Source: Chromobacterium subtsugae
GTDB lineage: Bacteria; Pseudomonadota; Gammaproteobacteria; Burkholderiales; Chromobacteriaceae
Reading direction: 5' to 3'
Assembly (NCBI RefSeq): GCF_001676875.1
Contig: NZ_JYKA01000004.1
Location: forward strand, 62,001-126,000
DNA length: 64,000 bases
Under the pieces are notes generated by a model that worked only from the letters and a program-made list of their open reading frames with translations, was not told where the DNA came from and did not search any database. Both the position numbers and the translations under genes were made by a program. This document shows, in pieces, positions 7,377 through 17,072 of this stretch (position 1 is its first letter; each line of letters starts with the position of its first letter).

Positions 7377-9365
7377 ATGTCAAAATTCCCGCTTTGGTTT
7401 GCCGCCTTTCGCCTGGAGCGCTGTTTGACCCGCCGACCCTCCGCCTTGCCCATCCTCCCCTGTCTGCTCCCGCTCCTCGCCCAACCGGCCTGGGCCGCGG
7501 CCGGCCATGGCGCGTCGATGAGCCAGGCCGGCTGGCTGCTGGCCATGCTGGTCACCGCGCTCTGGCTGCGGGGCCGCCAGCAACGGCGCAAAGCCCGCGC
7601 CACGCTGCAGGACGCCTGCCTGGGGCTCTTGGAGTTCGATCTGGCGCGCCAATACGTGCGCGGCAGCGTCCATACGCTGCAACGGCTGCTGGGCCTGCCG
7701 GCGCACACCCGCGGCATGGACTGCGCGCGCTGGCTGACTCTGCTGCACCCCGAAGACCGCCCGCGCTTCGGCGAACTGCTGCGGCAGCCGCCGCAGATGC
7801 CGGAAGCCGGCTACGAATTGCGCATCCGCCATTACAGCGGCCACTGGGAATGGCTGGAAATGAGCCTGCAGCCGACCTGGCGCGCCGGCAAGGTCAGCGC
7901 GCTGACCGCCATCTGCCGCGTCATCACCGCGCGCAAGCACAGCGAGGCGGCGATGATGCGCCGCGAGCAGCAGTTCCGCACCCTGGTGGAAAACTCGGAA
8001 GACATCATCGCCCGCTACGATCTGGAGCTGCACTGCCTGTTCATCAACCGCAGCGTGTCGCGCTTCTCCGACCTGCCGCTGGAAGAACACCTGGGCAAGA
8101 CCCCGCGCGAGAAAGGCTGGACCGACGAGGCCAGCACCCGCTTCGAAATGGAATGCCGCCAGCTGATCAACAACTGGGAAGCGCGCAGCTTCGAGCTGGA
8201 GCTGTACAAGGACCAGCAGCGCCATATCTTCGAAATCCGGCTGTTCCCGGAATTCGACAGCGCCGGCATGCTGAAGACCATCCTGTCGGTGGACCGCGAA
8301 GTCACCGCCAGCCGCCAGGGCGAGCGGCTGCTGGCGGAGGAAAACGCGGTGCTGGAAATGATAGCCGGCAACCATCCGCTGCCGCAGACGCTCAACCAGA
8401 TCTGCCAGATGATGGAATCGCAGCAGCCGCGCGGCCTGTGCAGCATCATGCTGCTGGACGAGGACGGCGCCGCGCTGCGCTTCGCCGCCGGCCTCAGCCT
8501 GCCGCCGGCCTACCGCAAGGAGGTGGAGCGCGTCGCCGTCGGCCCCAGCGCCGGTTCCTGCGGCACCGCCGCGCACTGGAAGCGCACCATCGTTGTGGAC
8601 GACATCCAGGAAAGCCCGCTGTGGGCGCACGCGCGGCACAAAGCGCAGCCCTTCGGCCTGCGCGCCTGCTGGGCCACGCCCATCTTCTCCAGCGACCGCC
8701 GCCTGCTGGGCACCTTCGCCACCTATTACCGCGAACCGCGCAGCCCGACGCCGGAAGAGCTGGCCCTGGCCCACCGCAGCACCCACATCATCGCCATCGC
8801 GCTGCAGCGCCACGGCCACGAGAAGCAGCTGTTCCGCCTGGCCACCCAGGACAGCCTGACCGAGCTGAGCAACCGCCGCCAGTTCATCGAGCTGGCCGAC
8901 CGCGAAGTCGAGCGCAGCCGCCGCAACCACGGCCCGCTGACGGTGCTGATGATGGATCTGGACCATTTCAAGGACATCAACGACCTGCACGGCCACGCGC
9001 TGGGCGACGACGTGATCCGCCACTTCGCCCAACTGTGCCGCGAAGTCCTGCGCGCCAGCGATTTGTGCGGCCGGCTGGGCGGCGAGGAATTCGCCGCGGT
9101 GCTGCCCGACACCCGGCTGGAAGACGCCTTGCTGGTGGCGGAACGGCTGCGCGCCGCGGTCGCCGCGTCCCGGCTGCCGACCGACGACGGCGAGCTCGGC
9201 TACACCGTCAGCATCGGCGCGGCGATGCGGCTGCCGGCCGAATCGGACATCGACGAAGTGCTCAGCCGCGCCGACAAGCTGCTGTACCAGGCCAAGCGAG
9301 CCGGCCGCAACCGCATTTGCGCCGACCTGGACGCGCCGGCGGCGAATGCGCCGCTTTCCGGCTAG
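7377..9365 (+). CDS. PAS/GAF-containing diguanylate cyclase
   Basis: Predicted to make cyclic di-GMP from GTP. After a short N-terminal hydrophobic region (one or two membrane segments in the first 65 residues) come two PAS-like modules. A GAF domain follows (around CSIMLLDEDGAALRFAAGL), then a C-terminal GGDEF domain with an intact GGEEF active loop. RASD, exactly five residues before GGEEF, matches the RxxD product-inhibition site, so feedback control is likely. I chose the ATG at 7377, just before the hydrophobic segment. An in-frame ATG at 7266 would add 37 residues that look like non-coding sequence. The input signal is not predictable. Confidence 0.88.
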   Translation: MSKFPLWFAAFRLERCLTRRPSALPILPCLLPLLAQPAWAAAGHGASMSQAGWLLAMLVTALWLRGRQQRRKARATLQDACLGLLEFDLARQYVRGSVHTLQRLLGLPAHTRGMDCARWLTLLHPEDRPRFGELLRQPPQMPEAGYELRIRHYSGHWEWLEMSLQPTWRAGKVSALTAICRVITARKHSEAAMMRREQQFRTLVENSEDIIARYDLELHCLFINRSVSRFSDLPLEEHLGKTPREKGWTDEASTRFEMECRQLINNWEARSFELELYKDQQRHIFEIRLFPEFDSAGMLKTILSVDREVTASRQGERLLAEENAVLEMIAGNHPLPQTLNQICQMMESQQPRGLCSIMLLDEDGAALRFAAGLSLPPAYRKEVERVAVGPSAGSCGTAAHWKRTIVVDDIQESPLWAHARHKAQPFGLRACWATPIFSSDRRLLGTFATYYREPRSPTPEELALAHRSTHIIAIALQRHGHEKQLFRLATQDSLTELSNRRQFIELADREVERSRRNHGPLTVLMMDLDHFKDINDLHGHALGDDVIRHFAQLCREVLRASDLCGRLGGEEFAAVLPDTRLEDALLVAERLRAAVAASRLPTDDGELGYTVSIGAAMRLPAESDIDEVLSRADKLLYQAKRAGRNRICADLDAPAANAPLSG

Positions 9366-9366
9366 A

Positions 9367-12053
<2,687 letters not shown>

Positions 12054-12102
12054 GGTGCGAGTAAGAAGCAGCCGATCTAAACAAACTGAAAATGAAGTGT
12101 GC

Positions 12103-12252
12103 TCACTTCTTGCCCGTTTTCGTCTTGGCATTAACGAGTGCTGAAGCCGCTAATCCTTTAGTTAATTTGCTTGTTGCTTTGCTTCTCAACGCCTTCGATG
12201 CGGCTGAAGCGACGGCTTTTGAAGTCCGAACAGAGTTTTTCTTACCACTCAT
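12103..12252 (-). CDS. Small basic Ser/Ala/Lys-rich protein, 49 residues
   Basis: A short gene with strong expression signals: AAGGAG seven bases before the ATG and a sigma70-like promoter upstream (12313-12341). The product begins MSGKKNSVRTSKAVASAASK, carries a GLAASAL segment and ends in a KTKTGKK basic tail. It has no hydrophobic segment and no acidic residue at all, so it is highly cationic. It resembles a set of small uncharacterised proteobacterial proteins that begin in a similar way and carry an AGSAL-type motif. That resemblance is from memory and untested. Function is unknown; nucleic-acid binding is only a guess from charge. Confidence 0.7.
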   Translation of the reverse strand: MSGKKNSVRTSKAVASAASKALRSKATSKLTKGLAASALVNAKTKTGKK

Positions 12253-12312
12253 AGCTTGGCTCCTTACATACCAACCACTACAAAATGTGCAAAAAATTAA
12301 CCCAACACACTA

Positions 12313-12341
12313 GATATAGTAACAAAAAGGCCTAACTGCAA
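12313..12341 (-). promoter_or_regulatory. Sigma70-like promoter of the small basic protein gene
   Basis: Read on the minus strand: -35 TTGCAG (12341-12336), exactly 17 bp, -10 TATATC (12318-12313). The predicted leader is about 55 nt and contains the AAGGAG Shine-Dalgarno. Confidence 0.65.
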
Positions 12342-12366
12342 ATATTCTCTCTTCGGGAGGATGAGA

Positions 12367-12672
12367 CCGCTCCGCGGACAATGTTTGGGTGCCGGTTCCG
12401 TCCGGCAAACGGGCCAGGGGCTGTACGGCCAGCCCTGTCGCTGAGCGAATCGAAGATTCGCACGCAGAGGCGATCCCAGGCCGCCCCCGCAGCCCGCGAA
12501 GCCCCGACAAACAGACACTGGGCAAGGAGCCGCCGAAACTACATGCGTGCGAATCTTTGACTCGTCCAGCAGTACGCGCTCCCGTCGCGCGGCGTCGAAC
12601 AAATCGGCGGCTTAAAACCTTGCCCAGCGCCTTTTTGCCGGCGCGCGCCAAAGGGAGAAGGGGCACGTCGCT
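12367..12672 (+). repeat. Structured intergenic repeat, copy A
   Basis: About 300 bp without a convincing gene. Its first 46 bases (12367-12412) match the reverse complement of 12964-13009 at about 36 of 46 positions. Further blocks also recur in inverted order in copy B: an ATCCCAGGCCGCCCC block, a CTTAAAACCTTG block and the final purine-rich stretch. It is full of internal dyads. GCGAATC/GATTCGC (12445-12461) is a perfect hairpin. A 13-bp perfect inverted repeat joins 12453-12465 to 12545-12557. A long stem pairs CTGGGCAAGG and GCCGCCGA (12518-12536) with TCGGCGGC and CCTTGCCCAG (12604-12627). Confidence 0.65.
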
Positions 12673-12691
12673 CACGCTCTACCCCTTGTAG

Positions 12692-12719
12692 GGCGGAAGC
12701 CGCAACGGGGCGTTCCGCC
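12692..12719. repeat. Short palindromic intergenic repeat
   Basis: GGCGGAA (12692-12698) and TTCCGCC (12713-12719) form a stem preceded by GTA. It lies between the two copies of the larger structured repeat and looks like a common extragenic palindrome. Confidence 0.5.
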
Positions 12720-12761
12720 ATCTTTCCTTCGCTGAGACTTGTCCAAACGATTAGGGCCGAA

Positions 12762-13009
12762 CCGACGCGCCCCTCCCCCATCAGAGCAAACCGTCTCCAA
12801 AGCCACTCCCAAGGTTTTAAGACGCCCTTTGTTTGAGCGGGGCGACGCTAGCGCCCAGCGAGTTGGGCGGCGCCTTGGGAATGGCTTGGGAGACGGGATT
12901 TCGCAGCGCTGCTGGGGCGGCCTGGGATTGAAAAGGAGCTGGCCGCGCTGCCCCCCCCCTTTTCCGTCCGCCAGGCGGAACCGGCACTCAAATTTCATCC
13001 GCGAAGCGG
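12762..13009 (-). repeat. Structured intergenic repeat, copy B (inverted)
   Basis: Diverged, inverted copy of the element at 12367-12672. The outer 46 bases (12964-13009) match copy A end-for-end. Inside, a 24-bp imperfect inverted repeat (12791-12814 with 12873-12896, 22 of 24 matched) frames a GC-rich centre. This long stem takes the position of the nested long stem in copy A although its sequence differs, so the fold appears conserved. Confidence 0.6.
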
Positions 13010-13018
13010 ACACCAACC

Positions 13019-13047
13019 GGTGCGTCGCCCCTGCGGGGTGACGCACC
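13019..13047. repeat. Palindromic repeat next to the araC-type gene stop
   Basis: GGTGCGTC (13019-13026) pairs with GACGCACC (13040-13047), with an inner CCCTGCGGG dyad. It ends one base before the AraC gene stop codon and could end its transcript, although there is no T-tract. Confidence 0.5.
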
Positions 13048-13821
13048 CTACGACACCGCCAAGAAACTGCTAGGCGGCGCGCCCAATTCCCGCTTGAACA
13101 TGGTGGCAAAGGCGCTTGGGCTGGCGTAGCCCAGGTCCAGCGCCACCTTCAGCACGCTGTCGCCGCAGGCCAGCCGCTGCAGCGCCAGCATCAGCCGCGC
13201 CTGGCGCCGCCACTGGCCGAAGCTGAGGCCGGTTTCGCGGCGGAAGCGGCGCTGCAGGGTGCGCGGGTCCAGCGCCAGCTCGCGCGCCCACTCGGCCGCG
13301 CCGCGCGCGTCGTCCGGTTGCGCCAGCCAGCCATCGCACAGCTGGCGCAGCGCGGCCGATGACGGCTGCGGCAGCGACAAGGGCAGCACCTTGGCGCGGG
13401 CGATTTCCTCCAGCAGCAGGTCCATCACCTTTTCATCGCGCGAGCCGGCGGCGCACGGCACCGCCACCGCCATCGCCGCTACCACCAGCTCGCGCAGCAG
13501 CGGCGTCACTTCCAGCACGCAGCAAGCCTCGGGCAGGCCTTGCAGCTTGTCCTCGCGCACGTAGATGCTGCGCATCCGCACATCGCTGACCATCTTGACC
13601 TGATGCCAGGCGCCGATCGGCAGCCAGATGGCGCGCGTCGGCGGCACCACCCACTGGCCGCGCTCGGCGCTGACCAGCATCAGCCCCTCCACCGCGCACA
13701 GCAGCTGGGCGGTGGGATGGTTGTGGCGCGGCGTTTCCAGCCCCGCCGGATAGTCGCGCGGCTTGCCGCGCACCGGTTCCAGCCCGCGATCGAACTGGTT
13801 CAGATGGTCGAAGCTGTCCAT
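13048..13821 (-). CDS. AraC-family transcriptional regulator (NimR-like)
   Basis: A 257-residue regulator with an N-terminal cupin-like sensor (RHNHPTAQLLCAVEGLMLV, PPTRAIWLPIGAWHQV). Its C-terminal AraC DNA-binding domain has two helix-turn-helix motifs (LALDPRTLQRRFRRETG and KVALDLGYASPSAFATMFKR). The sensor type matches AraC members that control a neighbouring exporter, such as E. coli NimR with NimT. Here the divergent neighbour is an Fsr-like exporter, so it probably regulates that gene and itself. The inducer is unknown. Confidence 0.88.
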   Translation of the reverse strand: MDSFDHLNQFDRGLEPVRGKPRDYPAGLETPRHNHPTAQLLCAVEGLMLVSAERGQWVVPPTRAIWLPIGAWHQVKMVSDVRMRSIYVREDKLQGLPEACCVLEVTPLLRELVVAAMAVAVPCAAGSRDEKVMDLLLEEIARAKVLPLSLPQPSSAALRQLCDGWLAQPDDARGAAEWARELALDPRTLQRRFRRETGLSFGQWRRQARLMLALQRLACGDSVLKVALDLGYASPSAFATMFKRELGAPPSSFLAVS

Positions 13822-13851
13822 GACGCCTCTTTCGACAAGATGAATGCCCTA

Positions 13852-13872
13852 TTTTCGCAGGACCGACGAAAA
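13852..13872. promoter_or_regulatory. Candidate operator between the AraC regulator and fsr-like gene
   Basis: TTTTCG (13852-13857) and CGAAAA (13867-13872) form a dyad with a 9-bp spacer in the 99-bp divergent intergenic region. It is a plausible site for the AraC-type protein. No clear Shine-Dalgarno precedes the exporter gene. Confidence 0.35.
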
Positions 13873-13920
13873 CGCGCTTGTTAGGATGAAGCCATCCCAC
13901 CCGTACCGAGTATCGATTTC

Positions 13921-15120
13921 ATGACCGCAAGCACCCAGCTAGCCGCGCCGGCGCAGGACACGCGCTTTCGCGTGCTCGGCGCCATCAGCTTTTCCCATTT
14001 TCTCAACGACATGCTGCAGTCGCTGCTGGTGGCGCTGTACCCGTTGCTGAAAGGCAACTACCACCTCAGCTTCGCCGAAATCGGCCTGCTGACCTTCACC
14101 TACCAGTGCACCGCCTCGCTGCTGCAGCCGCTGGTCGGCATCTATACCGACAAGAAGCCGCAGCCCTACTCGCTGGTGTTCGGCATGGGCTCGACGCTGA
14201 TCGGCCTGCTCTTGCTGTCCAGCGCCGGCAGCTTCCCGCTGCTGCTGCTGGCCGCCGCGCTGATCGGCACCGGCTCGTCCATCTTCCACCCCGAATCGTC
14301 GCGGGTGGCGCGGATGGCTTCCGGCGGCCGCCCCGGCCTCGCCCAGTCCATCTTCCAGGTCGGCGGCAACGCCGGCAGCGCCACCGGCCCGCTCTTGGCG
14401 GCGCTGATCGTGCTGCCGCTGGGCCAGGGCAGCGTCGCCTGGTTCAGCCTGGCCGCGCTGCTGGCGATGTACGTGCTGTTCCGCGTCGGCCAGTGGTACG
14501 CCCATCAGCACCGCCAGGCGAAGAAGGGCGCCGCCGCCGCCAAGCCGGCGCTGCCGCCCGGCCGCGTCAAGCTGACCCTGCTGCTGCTGTTGCTGCTGGT
14601 GTTCTCCAAACACTTCTACCTGGCCAGCATCACCAGCTACTACACCTTCTATCTGATCCACCATTTCCATATCGGCGTGCAATCGGCGCAGCTGCACCTG
14701 TTCCTGTTTCTGTTCGCCGTGGCCGCCGGCACGGTGCTGGGCGGCCCGATCGGCGACGCCATCGGCCGCAAGCGGGTGATCGGCTTCTCCATCCTCGGCA
14801 TCGCGCCGCTGGCGCTGCTGCTGCCGCACGCCGACCTGTTCTGGACCTCGGTGCTGTCGTTTCCGATCGGCTTCATCCTGGCCTCGGCCTTCCCGGCCAT
14901 CCTGATCTACGCGCAGGAGCTGCTGCCGGGCAAGGTGGGCATGGTGTCGGGCATGTTCTTCGGCTTCGCCTTCGGCATCGGCGGCATCGGCGCCGCGGTG
15001 CTGGGCGAACTGGCCGACCTGAATGGCATCGAGTTCGTCTACCAGCTGTGCGCCTTCCTGCCGCTGCTGGGCCTAGCGTCGCTGGCGCTGCCCGACCTGC
15101 ACCGCCAGGCCAAGGCCTGA
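13921..15120 (+). CDS. fsr: MFS exporter of the fosmidomycin-resistance (Fsr) family
   Basis: Twelve-helix inner-membrane drug:proton antiporter, 399 residues, like E. coli Fsr. Diagnostic stretches are ISFSHFLNDMLQSL after a short cytoplasmic N-terminus, FHPESSRVARMASGGR with GLAQSIFQVGGN, and GGPIGDAIGRKRVIG as the second MFS loop motif. Family members export fosmidomycin and similar compounds; the native substrate is unknown. It is divergent from the AraC regulator, which probably controls it. A 23-bp-looped stem with TTT lies just after the stop. Confidence 0.88.
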   Translation: MTASTQLAAPAQDTRFRVLGAISFSHFLNDMLQSLLVALYPLLKGNYHLSFAEIGLLTFTYQCTASLLQPLVGIYTDKKPQPYSLVFGMGSTLIGLLLLSSAGSFPLLLLAAALIGTGSSIFHPESSRVARMASGGRPGLAQSIFQVGGNAGSATGPLLAALIVLPLGQGSVAWFSLAALLAMYVLFRVGQWYAHQHRQAKKGAAAAKPALPPGRVKLTLLLLLLLVFSKHFYLASITSYYTFYLIHHFHIGVQSAQLHLFLFLFAVAAGTVLGGPIGDAIGRKRVIGFSILGIAPLALLLPHADLFWTSVLSFPIGFILASAFPAILIYAQELLPGKVGMVSGMFFGFAFGIGGIGAAVLGELADLNGIEFVYQLCAFLPLLGLASLALPDLHRQAKA

Positions 15121-15140
15121 CGCGGCGCTTGATCCAGCGC

Positions 15141-15171
15141 AAACTCCGACGGCGCGCCGCCGCCGGAGTTT
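15141..15171 (+). terminator. Stem-loop after the fsr-like gene
   Basis: AAACTCCG (15141-15148) pairs with CGGAGTTT (15164-15171) around a GGCGCGCC-containing loop. The final TTT is short for a terminator, but the position directly before the ftr promoter fits. Confidence 0.55.
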
Positions 15172-15198
15172 GCAAACGATAATAGCTAGCATTATCAT
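15170..15198 (+). promoter_or_regulatory. ftrA promoter with Fur box
   Basis: GATAAT (15178-15183) and ATTATC (15191-15196) are perfect inverted half-sites across 7 bp, making a 19-bp Fur box. They overlap a sigma70-like promoter: -35 TTGCAA (15170-15175), 17 bp, -10 TATCAT (15193-15198). Fur-Fe(II) binding would cover the spacer and -10, so ftrABCD should be repressed when iron is plentiful. Confidence 0.85.
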
Positions 15199-15249
15199 GT
15201 TTTTCTGCATCCGGCTCCGCCATGGGGCCAACCCGATAAGGAAAACATA

Positions 15250-15792
15250 ATGCGTCGCTTCGTCTGCCAGCTGGCCATCGCCAGCGTAGCCCTGTCCGCC
15301 TCCTTCGCCGCCATGGCCAAGGAATACCCGATCGGCAAACCCACGCTGAAAAACGGCATGGAAATCGGCGCGGTCTACCTGCAGCCCACCAAGATGGACC
15401 CGGACGGCATGATGCTGAAGCCGGAAGCTTCCGACATCCATCTGGAAGCCGACATCCACGCCACCAAGAACAACCCCAACGGCTTCGAAGAAGGCGCCTG
15501 GATGCCCTACCTGGTGGTCAAGTACGAACTGACCAAGGTCGGCGGCAAGACCCAGAAGGGCGACCTGATGCCGATGGTGGCCAACGACGGCCCGCACTAC
15601 GGCGACAACGTCAAGCTGCAAGGTCCGGGCAAGTACAAGCTGAAATACACCGTGATGCCGCCGTCGGCCAACGAGCACGCCCACTTCGGCCGCCACGTCG
15701 ACAAGGAAACCGGCGTCGCCCCGTGGTTCAAGCCGTTTGAAATCAACTACGAGTTCACCTTCGCCGGCATCGGCAAGAAGGGCGGCTACTGA
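15250..15792 (+). CDS. ftrA: Periplasmic P19-type iron-binding protein FtrA
   Basis: Periplasmic component of a ferrous iron uptake system; P19/Tp34-family proteins bind Cu and Fe and form dimers. It is 180 residues with a signal peptide ending near AAMAKEYP. It keeps the family pattern of Met and His ligands: the PDGMMLKPEASDIHLEADIH stretch and HAHFGRHVDK near the C-terminus. It is the first gene behind the Fur box and is followed by ftrB, ftrC and ftrD in the order of Bordetella FtrABCD. It presumably passes iron to the FtrC permease. A strong hairpin follows the gene. Confidence 0.9.
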   Translation: MRRFVCQLAIASVALSASFAAMAKEYPIGKPTLKNGMEIGAVYLQPTKMDPDGMMLKPEASDIHLEADIHATKNNPNGFEEGAWMPYLVVKYELTKVGGKTQKGDLMPMVANDGPHYGDNVKLQGPGKYKLKYTVMPPSANEHAHFGRHVDKETGVAPWFKPFEINYEFTFAGIGKKGGY

Positions 15793-15840
15793 TTCGCGCG
15801 GCGGTAATGTGAACGCAAAGCATTATTGATTGCGATACAA

Positions 15841-15875
15841 TGAAACGGCGCGGCCCGAAGAGCCGCGCCGTTTCA
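15841..15875 (+). other. Perfect 14-bp stem-loop between ftrA and ftrB
   Basis: TGAAACGGCGCGGC (15841-15854) pairs perfectly with GCCGCGCCGTTTCA (15862-15875) across a 7-nt loop, and there is no T-run. It probably acts as a partial terminator or 3' mRNA stabiliser, giving more FtrA than downstream membrane proteins. Confidence 0.75.
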
Positions 15876-15895
15876 CATTCCGGGATGAGGATTCG

Positions 15896-16231
15896 ATGAC
15901 TGTTCTGCGCCTGTTGGCCGCCGCCCTGCTGGCCGGCCTGTTCTCCGCTTCGGCATTGGCCGAGGAAATGCCGGTGTTCAAGCTGGAAATCAAGGATGGC
16001 TATTTCAAGCCCGCCCGGCTGGTGGTGCCCGCCGGCAAGAAATTCAAGGTGGAAGTGATGAATACCGGCAAGACGCCGGCCGAGTTCGAAAGCACGCCGC
16101 TGCGCAAGGAAAAGGTGCTGGGCCCCGGCGCGGAATCCTTCCTGGTGTTCCAGCCGCTGTCGCCCGGCGAATACAAGTTTTTCGACGAGTTCCACATGAA
16201 GACCGGCCAGGGCGTGATCGTCGCCAAATAA
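15896..16231 (+). CDS. ftrB: Cupredoxin-like periplasmic protein FtrB
   Basis: A 111-residue protein with a signal peptide (cleaved near SALAEEMP) and one cupredoxin-fold domain like the N-terminal module of EfeO. The conserved segments are NTGKTPAEFES and EYKFFDEFH. The mature protein has no cysteine, so it cannot form a normal type 1 copper site. It may bind metal through Glu, Met and His, or help oxidise Fe(II) together with FtrA. The ATG at 15896 has a GAGG Shine-Dalgarno, unlike the upstream ATG at 15830, which would include the hairpin. It is second in the ftr operon. Confidence 0.87.
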   Translation: MTVLRLLAAALLAGLFSASALAEEMPVFKLEIKDGYFKPARLVVPAGKKFKVEVMNTGKTPAEFESTPLRKEKVLGPGAESFLVFQPLSPGEYKFFDEFHMKTGQGVIVAK

Positions 16232-16247
16232 TCTCGCGGGAATCGAT

Positions 16248-17072
16248 ATGGGACAGGTACTTTTCATTGTCTGGCGCGAAAGCGTCGAGGCCTTGCTGGT
16301 GGTCGGCATTCTCAATGCCTGGATGAACCAGAACGAAGCCGGCCGCGCCGGCAAGCCCTATCTGTGGGGCGGCGTGGCGCTGGGCGTCGCGCTGGCCATC
16401 GCGCTGGCGGTGGCGCTGTTCGCGGCCAGCAGCCTGATGGCGGGCGCGCAGGATTACTTCCAGCTCGGCATGGTGTTCATCGCCGCCGCCCTGATCGTGC
16501 AGATGGTGCTATGGATGCGCGAGCACGGCCGCACGCTGAAGAAAGAACTGGAAAGCGGGCTGAGCGAAAACGCCCGCAGCGACAACTGGTGGGGGGTCAC
16601 CGTGCTGGCCGCGCTGGCCATCGCCCGCGAAGGCAGCGAGGCCGTGGTGTTCCTGTACGGCATGCTGGCCGAAGCCCAGGGCATGGAGCTGGCCAAGATG
16701 GGCGTGGCCGGCCTGGTAGGCCTGCTGCTGGCCTTCCTCACTTTCTACCTGCTGCAGCTGGGCGGCAAGGTGCTGTCGTGGCGGCTGTTCTTCCGCGTCA
16801 CCGAAATCATGCTGCTGCTGCTGGGCGCCTCGCTGTTCCTCAACGGCGTGGAGAAACTGATCTCGATGGACATCCTGCCGCCGCTGGTGGACCCGCTGTG
16901 GGACAGCTCGGCGCTGCTTGACGACATGAGCCCGTTCGGCGGCGTGGTGGCTTCGCTCACCGGCTACCGCTCGCACCCGGCGCTGACCAGCCTGATCGCC
17001 TACGCGCTGTTCTGGCTGGCGATCTGGAGCCTGTTCCAGTGGCGCAACCGCCGCCAGGCCGCCGCCGCATGA
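16248..17072 (+). CDS. ftrC: FTR1-family iron permease FtrC
   Basis: Inner-membrane high-affinity iron permease, 274 residues with seven predicted membrane helices. It carries the two iron-translocation REXXE motifs of the FTR1/OFeT family: RESVE near residue 10 and REGSE near residue 126. Such permeases normally work with an iron-oxidising partner, here presumably FtrA/FtrB. Its stop overlaps the ftrD start (ATGA), so the two are translationally coupled. Confidence 0.93.
   Translation: MGQVLFIVWRESVEALLVVGILNAWMNQNEAGRAGKPYLWGGVALGVALAIALAVALFAASSLMAGAQDYFQLGMVFIAAALIVQMVLWMREHGRTLKKELESGLSENARSDNWWGVTVLAALAIAREGSEAVVFLYGMLAEAQGMELAKMGVAGLVGLLLAFLTFYLLQLGGKVLSWRLFFRVTEIMLLLLGASLFLNGVEKLISMDILPPLVDPLWDSSALLDDMSPFGGVVASLTGYRSHPALTSLIAYALFWLAIWSLFQWRNRRQAAAA

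Noticed and set aside
12092-12313. Plus-strand 73-residue frame starting MKCAHFLP
   Set aside because: It is antisense to the small basic protein gene, which has a strong Shine-Dalgarno and promoter; the plus frame has neither.
12310-12675. Minus-strand 121-residue open frame across repeat copy A
   Set aside because: No Shine-Dalgarno, odd Arg/Ser/Pro-rich composition, and the DNA is better explained by nested inverted repeats shared with copy B.
12672-13109. Minus-strand 145-residue open frame across repeat copy B and the AraC gene end
   Set aside because: It runs through palindromes and into the AraC gene in another frame, with no expression signals.
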